This document shows positions 1-7,511 of a stretch of DNA of 64,000 nt, one piece after another. This stretch comes from Cupriavidus pauculus (GTDB lineage Bacteria; Pseudomonadota; Gammaproteobacteria; Burkholderiales; Burkholderiaceae), in NCBI RefSeq assembly GCF_022179805.1, contig NZ_BPUO01000007.1:372001-436000 (forward strand). Reading direction: 5' to 3'. Under the pieces are notes generated by a model. That model made no database searches. It was not told the origin of the DNA and saw nothing but the letters and a program-made list of their open reading frames with translations. Numbering within the stretch: the stretch's first letter is position 1; every line of letters begins with the position of its first letter. A program made the position numbers and the translations under genes.

Positions 1-224
1 CCGCCGGCGCCGCCCAGGTTCTCGATCACCACGCTCTGGCCCAGGCGCTTGCCGAGTTCGGGCGCCACGGTGCGTGCCACCAGGTCGACGCTGCCGCCGG
101 CCGTGTAGCCCACCACCAGCGTGATCGGCTTGGTCGGATAGCCGCCGGCCGCGAAGGCACTGGCGGTGGCGAATGCACAACTGGCAACGGTGGTGGCGGC
201 AAGCACGCGCAGCAGGGTCTTCAT
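1..224 (-). CDS. Bug-family (TTT) periplasmic solute-binding protein, 5' part only
   Basis: The gene runs off the left edge; only the first 74 residues are visible. The start begins MKTLLRVLAATT and gives a signal peptide that probably ends at AFA-AG. It is followed by YPTKPITLVVGYTAGGSVD and LGQSVVIEN, the first strand and glycine loop typical of Bug (TctC-like) receptors of tripartite tricarboxylate transporters. Such proteins bind carboxylates or other small organics in the periplasm. A LysR regulator lies just upstream in the same direction, a common Bug arrangement in Burkholderiaceae. The substrate cannot be told. No TctA or TctB gene is visible in the window. Confidence 0.85.
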   Translation of the reverse strand, partial: MKTLLRVLAATTVASCAFATASAFAAGGYPTKPITLVVGYTAGGSVDLVARTVAPELGKRLGQSVVIENLGGAG

Positions 225-370
225 GATTTCTCCGGGCAGATTCTGTGAATGTGTTTTCCGGCGATGGTAGAGAGCGCGCACGGATACGGCATGCGGCTTT
301 GGCAACGGCGGTTGCCGTTTCGGCAATGGGCCGAGATGGTGCACGGCAGTGCACCCTGGCGTGCGCCGCG

Positions 371-1306
371 CTAGGTGGAGGCCGCGCCCCAGAACGCCTC
401 GGCCAGCGGACGCATCGACGCGCGCGGCCGATACAGCCGGATATCGAGCCCGAGGTCGGCCGTATCGCCGCCCTGCAGGTCGGCGCGCACCAGCCGCCCC
501 GTGTGCAGGTCGTCGGCAATCAGCCGCGCGGGCAGCCACGCCAGGCCCATCTTCTGGCGCACCATCTCGTGCACCGATTCCGCGAAGTCGCTGATGGCGA
601 TGACGTCGAGCTGGCTGGCCAGCTTGCGACGCGCAATCTCCTGGTTGACCATGCGGCCCATGGTCAGCGTCTCGGCGTAGGCAATCATCGGCACCGGTGC
701 CGGGCGCGCGCCGCTCTTGGGCGGCTGCAGCCGGAACTCGGGCCCGCCGCGCGCGGTGGCCGCCGACACGCAGACCAGCCGCTCCACGCCCACCGCGTGG
801 AACTGGTAGTTCGTGTCGTCGAGCATCACGGGCAGGTCGTGCGGGCTGTAGCAGAGCAGGAAGTCGGCGTCGCCCTCGGTGAACATTTCCAGCGCGTCGT
901 GCGTGGAGTGCGTGGACAGCCGCGTGCGGAATCCCGCGCCCACCGGATCGTCGCGCAACGCGTGGCGCAGGCCGGCCAGCCACGCCGGCACCATGGATCG
1001 CGCCAGCGTCTTGCCGGTGGCGATGGTGATGGTGCTGGCGTCCGCTCGATGCGCGGCGCGCAGCGCGACACGCGTTTCCTCCAGCGTGCGCAGCGCGGTC
1101 TGCGCAGCCTCCAGGAACTGCCGTCCCTCGTGGGTGAGCCGCACGGGAAACACGCTGCGGTCGATCAGCGGCGCGCCGGCCCAGACTTCCAGCGCCTGCA
1201 TGCGACGCCCGAACGCTGGCGGCGTGACATTGCGCAGCTCGGCGGCACGCGCGAGACTGCCGGCCTGCGCCAGGCAGACGAAATCTTCGAGCCAACGGAT
1301 ATGCAT
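371..1306 (-). CDS. LysR-family transcriptional regulator
   Basis: A 311-residue protein of normal LysR length. The N-terminal winged helix-turn-helix (about residues 3-60) contains WLEDFVCLAQAGSLARAAE and the end-of-domain pattern LTHEGRQFLEAA. A substrate-binding-like effector domain (about 90-300) follows. It is transcribed toward the Bug gene 146 bases downstream and is the likely regulator of that transporter gene. The gap between them (225-370) shows no other gene. A long plus-strand reading frame antisense to it is a codon-bias shadow. The effector is unknown. Confidence 0.9.
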   Translation of the reverse strand: MHIRWLEDFVCLAQAGSLARAAELRNVTPPAFGRRMQALEVWAGAPLIDRSVFPVRLTHEGRQFLEAAQTALRTLEETRVALRAAHRADASTITIATGKTLARSMVPAWLAGLRHALRDDPVGAGFRTRLSTHSTHDALEMFTEGDADFLLCYSPHDLPVMLDDTNYQFHAVGVERLVCVSAATARGGPEFRLQPPKSGARPAPVPMIAYAETLTMGRMVNQEIARRKLASQLDVIAISDFAESVHEMVRQKMGLAWLPARLIADDLHTGRLVRADLQGGDTADLGLDIRLYRPRASMRPLAEAFWGAAST

Positions 1307-1366
1307 GGGGACGCCGGAAAGTGTTGGCGCATTGTAACGTCGGCCGCCTCGGTTAGAATTTTCGCC

Positions 1367-2200
1367 ATGCCATCCTCCAAGCGCGGCGCCAGCCCGTCAC
1401 CCTCCGCCACCGCCGCGCCCGATGCCACCTCGCCGGGCCGCGCTGCCTATCCCGAATTCACGATCGACGAACTGGCGCGCGCGGCCGACACCACGGTGCG
1501 AAACATCCGCTCGTACCAGGATCGCGGCCTGATCGATCCGCCCGAGCGGCGCGGTCGCGTGGGCATTTACACGCAGACGCACCTGGGCCGGCTGCGGCTG
1601 ATCCACCATCTGCTGGCGCGCGGCTATACGCTCGCCAACATCATGGAGCTGCTCAAGGCCATCGTCGAAGGCCACGACCTGCGCTCGATCCTGGGGTTGG
1701 AAACCGCGATCAGCAGCCCGTGGAACAGCGAGGCGCCACGCCACTATTCGTACCTGGCACTGGCGAGGCTGTTCGGTCGCGCGATCTCGCGGCCGGCGCT
1801 GGCCAGGGCCATCGCGCTGGGCCTGCTGGAACCGGATGGCTTTGGCTATGTGGCGCGCAGCCCGCGCGCGCTGGCAGCCGGTGCCGAAATGGCGCGCGCC
1901 GGATTTCCGCTCGAAGACGTGCTCGACATCATCGACCACGCACGCGGCCACTTCCAGGCCGTATCGGATCGTATCGTCGCGATGGTGGTGCGTGAACTGG
2001 ACCGCTTTGGCGAAGGGCAACTGCCGCCGCCGTCCGAAGTGCCGCGCATCGTCGATGTGCTGTGGCGCATTCGTCCGCTGGCGCTGGTGGCGCTGGAAAC
2101 CGAGATGATGCGCGCGCTGGAAATCTCCGCGAACAAGTACCTGGGGGACCGCGTGGCCGCCATTCTCGAACACCTGAACGACGCGCCACACGACCAGTAA
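1367..2200 (+). CDS. MerR-family transcriptional regulator
   Basis: The chosen ATG gives 277 residues; the frame is open far upstream, but that part is antisense to the LysR gene. After a low-complexity Ser/Ala/Pro leader of about 28 residues comes a MerR DNA-binding domain (about 30-100): FTIDELARAADTTVRNIRSY, then DRGLIDPPER. The recognition helices and wing are intact. The C-terminal part (about 110-277) is mainly helical and lacks the cysteine pattern of metal-sensing MerR proteins, so an organic ligand or none is likely. The gene is convergent with the monooxygenase operon, with 9 bases between stop codons, and is the obvious candidate regulator of that operon (inferred). Confidence 0.88.
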   Translation: MPSSKRGASPSPSATAAPDATSPGRAAYPEFTIDELARAADTTVRNIRSYQDRGLIDPPERRGRVGIYTQTHLGRLRLIHHLLARGYTLANIMELLKAIVEGHDLRSILGLETAISSPWNSEAPRHYSYLALARLFGRAISRPALARAIALGLLEPDGFGYVARSPRALAAGAEMARAGFPLEDVLDIIDHARGHFQAVSDRIVAMVVRELDRFGEGQLPPPSEVPRIVDVLWRIRPLALVALETEMMRALEISANKYLGDRVAAILEHLNDAPHDQ

Positions 2201-2209
2201 GTCAGAGCG

Positions 2210-3082
2210 CTACGCCGCGCCCCGGATCGACGGCGCGCGCGTGCTGGCGCCGGCCCGCACCGCCGTCTCCTCGATCTCGGCAATCAGCGGCATGATGCGC
2301 TGCAACTCCGCCCGGTTGTCCTCGTCCCACGGATGGAAGCCGGGCCGGAAATAGTCGAGCCATTCCGGAATCATCTTGCGCAGCACGCCGGGCGATCCCC
2401 ACAGGAAGTTCACCACGCGTCCGAATCCGAACAGCTTGTTGCGGCACGTCTTATCGGCCATCACCAGCCGCACGTGGAACACGAACACCAGCGCCCAGAA
2501 CGTCAGCGTCGTCGTGAGCATCGTGAACGTGCGCAGCAGGTAGCGGTACGGCCCCGGCTTCATCACCGTGTTCCATACGTCGTAGGCTACGGCCTTGTGC
2601 TCGGTTTCCTCCAGCGCGTGCCACGTCCACACCTGGCGATAGCCGGGCTCCGACTCGCCCATGTGGCGCGGATCGGAGAGCATGCCGCCCGCCAGCATTG
2701 CCGTGTAGTGTTCGAGCGCGATGGTGTGCGCGAGCTGCCATGACTGCGGCAGGACCTTGCGCAGCAGGTTCAGCAGCAGGGCCACCGCGTTGTCGAGCCG
2801 CGACGCGGGCAGGCCGACGTCGTCGAGCAGGCGGTTGTAGAGGATGTGCTCGCGCGTGTGCATCGCTTCCTGCCCGATAAAGCCGGCCACGGCCTGTTTC
2901 AGTTCGGGATCGGTCACGCGGTCGCGATAGTTGCGCACGCTGTCCATGAAGAAGCGCTCGCCGGCCGGAAAGAAGATCGACAGCGCGTTGATGAAGTGGG
3001 TTACGTGCTGCCCGCGCTCATGCCAGTCGCAGATGCGTTCCGGCGGAAGATGGGGGTGCACGTCGCGGCGGACAGGCATCAT
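2210..3082 (-). CDS. COG3687/PF10118-type 'metal-dependent hydrolase', ferritin-like di-iron pattern
   Basis: A 290-residue protein, last gene of the monooxygenase operon. Its ATG overlaps the TGA of the alpha/beta hydrolase (ATGA), so it is translationally coupled; AGGAG lies upstream. Family recognition rests on the overall sequence (for example IGQEAMHTREH and WHALEETEHKAVAYD). The family is called a predicted metal-dependent hydrolase. However, the acidic and histidine residues fall as E42, E72-x-x-H75, E124 and E159-x-x-H162, the E...ExxH...E...ExxH series of ferritin-like di-iron proteins. A hydrophobic stretch lies near residue 200 (TFWALVFVF). Its place beside a monooxygenase suits an oxidative role. 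The substrate is unknown and no enzyme activity can be read directly from the sequence. Confidence 0.8.
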   Translation of the reverse strand: MMPVRRDVHPHLPPERICDWHERGQHVTHFINALSIFFPAGERFFMDSVRNYRDRVTDPELKQAVAGFIGQEAMHTREHILYNRLLDDVGLPASRLDNAVALLLNLLRKVLPQSWQLAHTIALEHYTAMLAGGMLSDPRHMGESEPGYRQVWTWHALEETEHKAVAYDVWNTVMKPGPYRYLLRTFTMLTTTLTFWALVFVFHVRLVMADKTCRNKLFGFGRVVNFLWGSPGVLRKMIPEWLDYFRPGFHPWDEDNRAELQRIMPLIAEIEETAVRAGASTRAPSIRGAA

Positions 3083-4080
3083 GATGCGAACTCCTGTTTC
3101 TGGATGTCGGGCGCCGCGCGGGCGCCGTCGAGAAAGCGCAGCAGGTCGACCGCCACGCGTTGCGGGTCTTCCTCCATCGGCACATGACCCAGGCCCGCAT
3201 AGCGGTGCAGCGTCACGTCGGGCAACCGTGCCGCGAACTCGGCGGCATGCGCGGGCGGAATCCAGCGGTCGCGGTCGCCCCACAGCACCAGCGTGGGTAG
3301 GCGCACGCCGCGCAGCCGCTCGGTATCGAGCTGATCGAAATCGAGCTTGGGCACCATGCGGCCCACCGCTTCGCGGCTGCCTGCCGCGTAGAAGAAATCG
3401 ACGTAGCGGCGGAACGTGGCCTCGGGCACGCGCGTCGCATCGCCATACACGTCGCGCGTGGCCGCGCGGATGATCCATTCCGGCAGCAGCCACGGCGCCG
3501 ACCAGCGCACCATGGCGTGACGGAACAGGTCGATGTAGATGGGCAGCTTCATCGGAAAGCCGGCCGCGTCGATCAGCACCAGCCGGTTCACCAGCGACTG
3601 CCGGCGCGCGGCAAGGTCCCACGCAATCAGTCCACCCAGCGAATTGCCGATGAACGTGGCGCGCGACAGGTTCAGCGCGGCCAGGAAGCCGTCGATGAAG
3701 TGGCGATACACGTCGACGTCCATCGTCACGATGCGGCCACGCGCATCGCGCAGCGGGCCGGTCAGACCGAACGGCGCGAGGTCGAGCCGTATCACGCGAT
3801 AGCGCTGGCGCAGCGCCGGCATCAGCCCTTCCCACGTATGCAGCGACGCGCCGAAGCCGTGAATCAGCACCAGCGGCTCGCCTTCGGGCACGCCTTCCTC
3901 GGTGTAGTGGACAAGCGCGCCCATCACCTGGATCCAGCGCGATGCCGGCAGCGCGTAGCGCATTGCCAGCCTGTCGCGCGACAGGCTGAACAGGCCCACG
4001 CGTCCCTGGCCAAACCAGCGCGTGAACGTACCGGGCGGCGCTTGCAGTGCCGCTTCGCGTGGCAGCGCGGCGCGGCTCAT
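3079..4080 (-). CDS. alpha/beta-fold hydrolase (esterase/lactonase-like)
   Basis: A 333-residue protein with the full alpha/beta-hydrolase set: oxyanion motif HGFG at 74-77, nucleophile elbow GNSLGG with Ser147, acid Asp269 in LWGDRD, and His299 in GLGHVPMEE. A cap region lies between about 170 and 240. Start and stop both overlap their neighbours by 4 bases (ATGA), so it sits tightly inside the operon SDR - hydrolase - PF10118. After a Baeyer-Villiger monooxygenase, the natural job is cleaving the ester or lactone product (inferred). Alternatives are an epoxide hydrolase or a haloalkane-dehalogenase relative; GNSLGG and the catalytic Ser favour an esterase. Confidence 0.9.
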   Translation of the reverse strand: MSRAALPREAALQAPPGTFTRWFGQGRVGLFSLSRDRLAMRYALPASRWIQVMGALVHYTEEGVPEGEPLVLIHGFGASLHTWEGLMPALRQRYRVIRLDLAPFGLTGPLRDARGRIVTMDVDVYRHFIDGFLAALNLSRATFIGNSLGGLIAWDLAARRQSLVNRLVLIDAAGFPMKLPIYIDLFRHAMVRWSAPWLLPEWIIRAATRDVYGDATRVPEATFRRYVDFFYAAGSREAVGRMVPKLDFDQLDTERLRGVRLPTLVLWGDRDRWIPPAHAAEFAARLPDVTLHRYAGLGHVPMEEDPQRVAVDLLRFLDGARAAPDIQKQEFAS

Positions 4081-4970
4081 GCACGTTCTCCGCCGCGCGC
4101 CGGTGCAGTGGCGGTATCGGTCACCAGTTGCTTGCGCTTGCGTCGCGCCTCGCGCACCACCAGCGACTGGTACGCGGCCGGCAGCAGCCGCGCCATGGCA
4201 TCGGCGGCAACGGCATCGGGGCCAACCAGCACGCGGCGCTTGTTGGCGCGCACGCCGTCCAGAATCACGCGCGCGGCCTTGTCGGCGGACGTGATGAAGA
4301 ACTTCTCGAATTCCTCTCGTCCTTGCTGCGCGTCACGCACCAACAGCCCGTTCACGCTCGGTGATACGCGGCTGGCACGCGCGATGTTGGTCTTGATGCC
4401 GCCCGGGTGCACCGTGGTGGCCGACACGCCGCAGTCCATCAGGTCCAGCTCCTGCCGCAGTGCTTCGGTGAAGCCACGCACCGCGTACTTGCTGGCGTTG
4501 TACGCGCCCATGCCCGGTTGCGCGAACAGGCCGAACACGCTCGACGTGTTCACCACGTGTCCTTCGCCGCTGGCCTTCAGGTGTGGCAAGAACGCCTTGG
4601 TACCGTGCACCACGCCCCAGAAGTTGATGCCGATGATCCATTCCAGATCGTCGTAGCTCATGCCGTCGACCGTGCTCGACAACGCCACGCCGGCGTTGTT
4701 GAAGATCAGGTTCACGCGGTGGTGATCGCGCGCCACCGCATCGGCCCACGCATGCACTGCCGCGCGGTCGGACACGTCGACGTGCGCAGCGGTCGAGCGC
4801 ACGCCAGGCGCGGCGCGCTGCACGTCAGACAGCGTCTGCACGAGACCCACATCGTTGCAATCGGACAGCGCCACGTGACAGCCCGCCTGCGCGAGCTGAA
4901 TCGCCAGGCAGCGGCCCATGCCCGAACCCGCGCCCGTGATGGCGGCAACCTTGTCGCGAAAATCCTTCAT
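4077..4970 (-). CDS. short-chain dehydrogenase/reductase (classical SDR)
   Basis: A 297-residue classical SDR. The cofactor motif TGAGSGMG is at 12-19, NNAG at 91-94, and the catalytic Ser144, Tyr157 and Lys161 (YNASK) are all present. D37 after the second strand suggests NAD(H) preference. The start ATG at 4970 has GAGGAG upstream; the frame stays open farther upstream but there is no family sequence there. It lies 37 bases after the monooxygenase and overlaps the hydrolase by 4 bases. In this operon it probably interconverts an alcohol and the ketone used by the monooxygenase (inferred). Confidence 0.92.
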   Translation of the reverse strand: MKDFRDKVAAITGAGSGMGRCLAIQLAQAGCHVALSDCNDVGLVQTLSDVQRAAPGVRSTAAHVDVSDRAAVHAWADAVARDHHRVNLIFNNAGVALSSTVDGMSYDDLEWIIGINFWGVVHGTKAFLPHLKASGEGHVVNTSSVFGLFAQPGMGAYNASKYAVRGFTEALRQELDLMDCGVSATTVHPGGIKTNIARASRVSPSVNGLLVRDAQQGREEFEKFFITSADKAARVILDGVRANKRRVLVGPDAVAADAMARLLPAAYQSLVVREARRKRKQLVTDTATAPARGGERA

Positions 4971-5007
4971 GCTCGTCTCCTCTGGTTTTTCTGGGTGCCG
5001 GTGTGAC

Positions 5008-6573
5008 TCACGCACTGACCGTATCGGCCGACGCGGCTTCCGCCGGTGGCGCGACGCTTGCCTGGCGCACGGGCCAGCGTTCGTAGTCGCACATGCGGAA
5101 GGTCTGCGTGGCGCGGCGGAACTGGAACGTGAAGCCGGGCCACAGCGTGGTGTTCTTGTTGTTGCGCGGATCGATGTACCAGCTCGCGCAGCCGCCTGCC
5201 GCCCAGATCGCACCGCCGAGCTTTTGCTGGATGCCGCGATTGAACGCAGCCTGCACGGGCGGACGCACGTCCACGGCCTGCACGCGTTCGCGACGCATCT
5301 GCCGCAGTGCATCGAGCACGTAGTTCACCTGCGACTCGATCATGAAGACCATCGAGCTATGGCCCAGCCCGGTGTTGGGGCCGACGATCAGGAACAAGTT
5401 TGGAAAGCCCGCCACCGTGGTGCCCAGGTACGCCTCGGCGCCATCGCGCCATGCGTCGAGCAGATCGCGTCCGTCGCGGCCGACGATTACGCCGCGCGGC
5501 AGCGGATCGGTGGCATGAAAACCGGTGCCGAGGATGATGGCGTCGGCAGGGCGGCGCTGGCCGTCGCGCAGTACCACTGCATCGGGCTCTACGTGATCGA
5601 TGCCCGCGGTCACCACGTCGACATTGCTGCGTGACAGGGCAGGGTAGTAGTCGTTGGAGATCAGCACGCGCTTGCAGCCGATGGTGTAGTCAGGCGTCAG
5701 CGTCTGGCGCAACGCGGCGTCGCGCACCTGCTTCTTCAGATGGCGGCGCGCCACGCTCTCGACGGCCTTCATCAACTTGGGGTGAACCACAAAGCCGAGC
5801 ACGCGCGATTCGAGCATCCAGTACAGGCCCGCGCGCATCAGCGTCTGCGTGAATGGCAGGTGGCGGAACAGCCAGCGCTCGGCGCGCGTCACGCGGCGAT
5901 CGGGCTTGGGCATGATCCACGGCGGCGTGCGCTGGTAGAGATCGAGCTGTGCCACCTGCGGCGCAATCTGCGGCACGAACTGGATGGCACTGGCGCCGGT
6001 GCCGATAACCGCCACCCGCTTGCCGGCCAGCGGATAGTCATGGCGCCATTGCTGCGAATGGAACACGGTGCCGGCAAACGTATCGAGCCCTGCAATATCG
6101 GGAATCGATGGCCGGCTCAGCCCACCCATGCCCGACACCAGCACGCGAGCACGCACGCGGCGGCCATCGCGCATGCGCAGGCGCCACAACGCGGCCGGCG
6201 CATCCCATTCGGCGCGTTCGAGTTCGTGGCCCAGGCGCAGGTGCCCGCGCAGGTCGAAGCGGTCGGTGCAGTGTTCGAGGTAGCGGCGGATCTCGGGCTG
6301 CGTGGAGAACATGCGCGACCAGTCCGGATTCGGTGCGAACGAAAACGAGTACAGGTGCGATTGCACGTCGCAGGCGCAGCCGGGGTAATGGTTGTCGCGC
6401 CATGTGCCGCCGATGGCGTCGGCGCGCTCGAAGACCAGGAAGTCATCCATGCCCGCCTGCTTGAGCCGGATAGCCATGCCAAGCCCGGCAAAGCCGCTGC
6501 CGATGATGGCGATATCGCAGGCCTGCTCAGGTTCGACTGCGCGCTGCGCAAGCAGTGTCTCGGGTGCGTTCAT
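5008..6573 (-). CDS. flavin-containing monooxygenase, Baeyer-Villiger type (EthA/AlmA-like)
   Basis: A 521-residue class B flavoprotein monooxygenase and first gene of a four-gene operon. The FAD motif GSGFAG is at 25-30 and the NADPH Rossmann motif GTGASA at 191-196. The Baeyer-Villiger fingerprint F-x-G-x3-H-x3-W is present (Phe166, Gly168, His172, Trp176), and so is the second fingerprint GGTW...YPG...D (55-69). Such enzymes insert oxygen next to a ketone or oxidise heteroatoms; close relatives also act on long-chain alkanes. Downstream SDR and hydrolase genes suggest alcohol to ketone to ester to alcohol plus acid (inferred). The substrate cannot be assigned from sequence. Confidence 0.9.
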   Translation of the reverse strand: MNAPETLLAQRAVEPEQACDIAIIGSGFAGLGMAIRLKQAGMDDFLVFERADAIGGTWRDNHYPGCACDVQSHLYSFSFAPNPDWSRMFSTQPEIRRYLEHCTDRFDLRGHLRLGHELERAEWDAPAALWRLRMRDGRRVRARVLVSGMGGLSRPSIPDIAGLDTFAGTVFHSQQWRHDYPLAGKRVAVIGTGASAIQFVPQIAPQVAQLDLYQRTPPWIMPKPDRRVTRAERWLFRHLPFTQTLMRAGLYWMLESRVLGFVVHPKLMKAVESVARRHLKKQVRDAALRQTLTPDYTIGCKRVLISNDYYPALSRSNVDVVTAGIDHVEPDAVVLRDGQRRPADAIILGTGFHATDPLPRGVIVGRDGRDLLDAWRDGAEAYLGTTVAGFPNLFLIVGPNTGLGHSSMVFMIESQVNYVLDALRQMRRERVQAVDVRPPVQAAFNRGIQQKLGGAIWAAGGCASWYIDPRNNKNTTLWPGFTFQFRRATQTFRMCDYERWPVRQASVAPPAEAASADTVSA

Positions 6574-6914
6574 GAGGGCGCTTTCGGTGCGGCGCCTGGA
6601 CGCATCGCGGCACCCTTCGGAGGCGCTGGCGAGTCGTCGTTGACACCGTTTATTGTGACATCGAGTGATGTCATCCTAGGCACCGGTGTTGGGCCGGTCA
6701 ATGTGACGGATTGAAGAATTGCTCTATTTTTGGCCCATTTCCAGCGCAGTAGGCGTCACATGAAACAGCGCGTCCGCCGACGGAAGTGCGCCGGCCATGG
6801 CAGTCGGTCGTGCGTTTGAAACCGCTGTGCCGGACCAAAATATTTTCGAAGGCTTCGGCAGAATCGCAACGCCGCCACAGAGCGGATCGCGACAGCACAA
6901 GACTCGGAGACACG
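6574..6914. promoter_or_regulatory. divergent promoter region of the monooxygenase operon and the Tat/GMC genes
   Basis: This 341-base gap separates two divergent operons. It holds a perfect inverted repeat (see the separate entry at 6656) and a TTGACA hexamer at 6640-6645 on the plus strand. No convincing -10 pairs with that hexamer. No further gene is supported here. Confidence 0.5.
6656..6673. promoter_or_regulatory. candidate operator, perfect inverted repeat TGACATC-N4-GATGTCA
   Basis: Two 7-base arms, TGACATC and GATGTCA, are separated by GAGT, about 83 bases upstream of the monooxygenase start. An even-spaced dyad of this size suits a dimeric regulator. The nearby MerR protein is the first candidate (inferred). 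Confidence 0.5.
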
Positions 6915-7499
6915 ATGCCCACATCTGACCTTGCCGCACCCACGCCCAACCCGTCCCGCAGGCAGTTTCTCAAGGTCGGCGCGGGGTTCTCTGCGGCCAT
7001 CGCCTGCTCGGCACTGCTGCCTGGCCTGACCGGCTGCACGCCCGCCGACACGCCGCCGCAGACCGGCCTGTCATTCCTGCGGCCCGCCGACGTGGCGCTG
7101 TTTCGCGCGCTGCTGCCGGCCGTGGCCATCGACCTGCAGCAACTGGACGGCGCCGCGCGCGGCAAGCGCATCGACGCGGCCGTGAAGAACATCGACGGGA
7201 CGATTGCCGCCATGGACCAGAACGGCCGCGACGAACTGCGCAAGCTGCTGGACCTGCTTTCCAGCACGCCGCTGCGCTGGGCGCTGGCCGGCGTGCGCTC
7301 ATCGTGGGACCAAGCCACGCCGGAACAGGTAGGCGCCTTCCTGGCGCGTTGGCGCGCCAGCCGCTTCGCCACGCTCAATGCCGGTGGCGTGGTGCTGGTG
7401 AAGCTGGTCAGCGTGGCCTATTTCGTATTGCCTGACGCCTGGGCCGCCAGCGGCTATCCCGGTCCCAATCCCGCGATCTATCGCGCCCTGCACAGCTAG
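6915..7499 (+). CDS. small Tat-exported lipoprotein, likely accessory subunit of the GMC oxidoreductase
   Basis: A 194-residue protein. The ATG with GGAG upstream begins a twin-arginine signal: RR at 15-16 within SRRQFLK, then a hydrophobic stretch and a possible lipobox LTGC (Cys41). The remaining roughly 150 residues are helical and carry no obvious cofactor motif. Size, Tat signal and position 12 bases before a GMC flavoprotein match the small gamma-like subunit (gluconate 2-dehydrogenase subunit 3 type) that accompanies membrane GMC dehydrogenases and escorts them through the Tat system. The family assignment is by context and overall look, not by a decisive motif. Confidence 0.65.
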   Translation: MPTSDLAAPTPNPSRRQFLKVGAGFSAAIACSALLPGLTGCTPADTPPQTGLSFLRPADVALFRALLPAVAIDLQQLDGAARGKRIDAAVKNIDGTIAAMDQNGRDELRKLLDLLSSTPLRWALAGVRSSWDQATPEQVGAFLARWRASRFATLNAGGVVLVKLVSVAYFVLPDAWAASGYPGPNPAIYRALHS

Positions 7500-7511
7500 C
7501 CCGCCGCCATC

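Noticed and set aside
245..1366. Long N-terminal extension of the MerR frame
   Set aside because: It is antisense to the LysR gene and has no family sequence; the ATG at 1367 starts a normal MerR protein.
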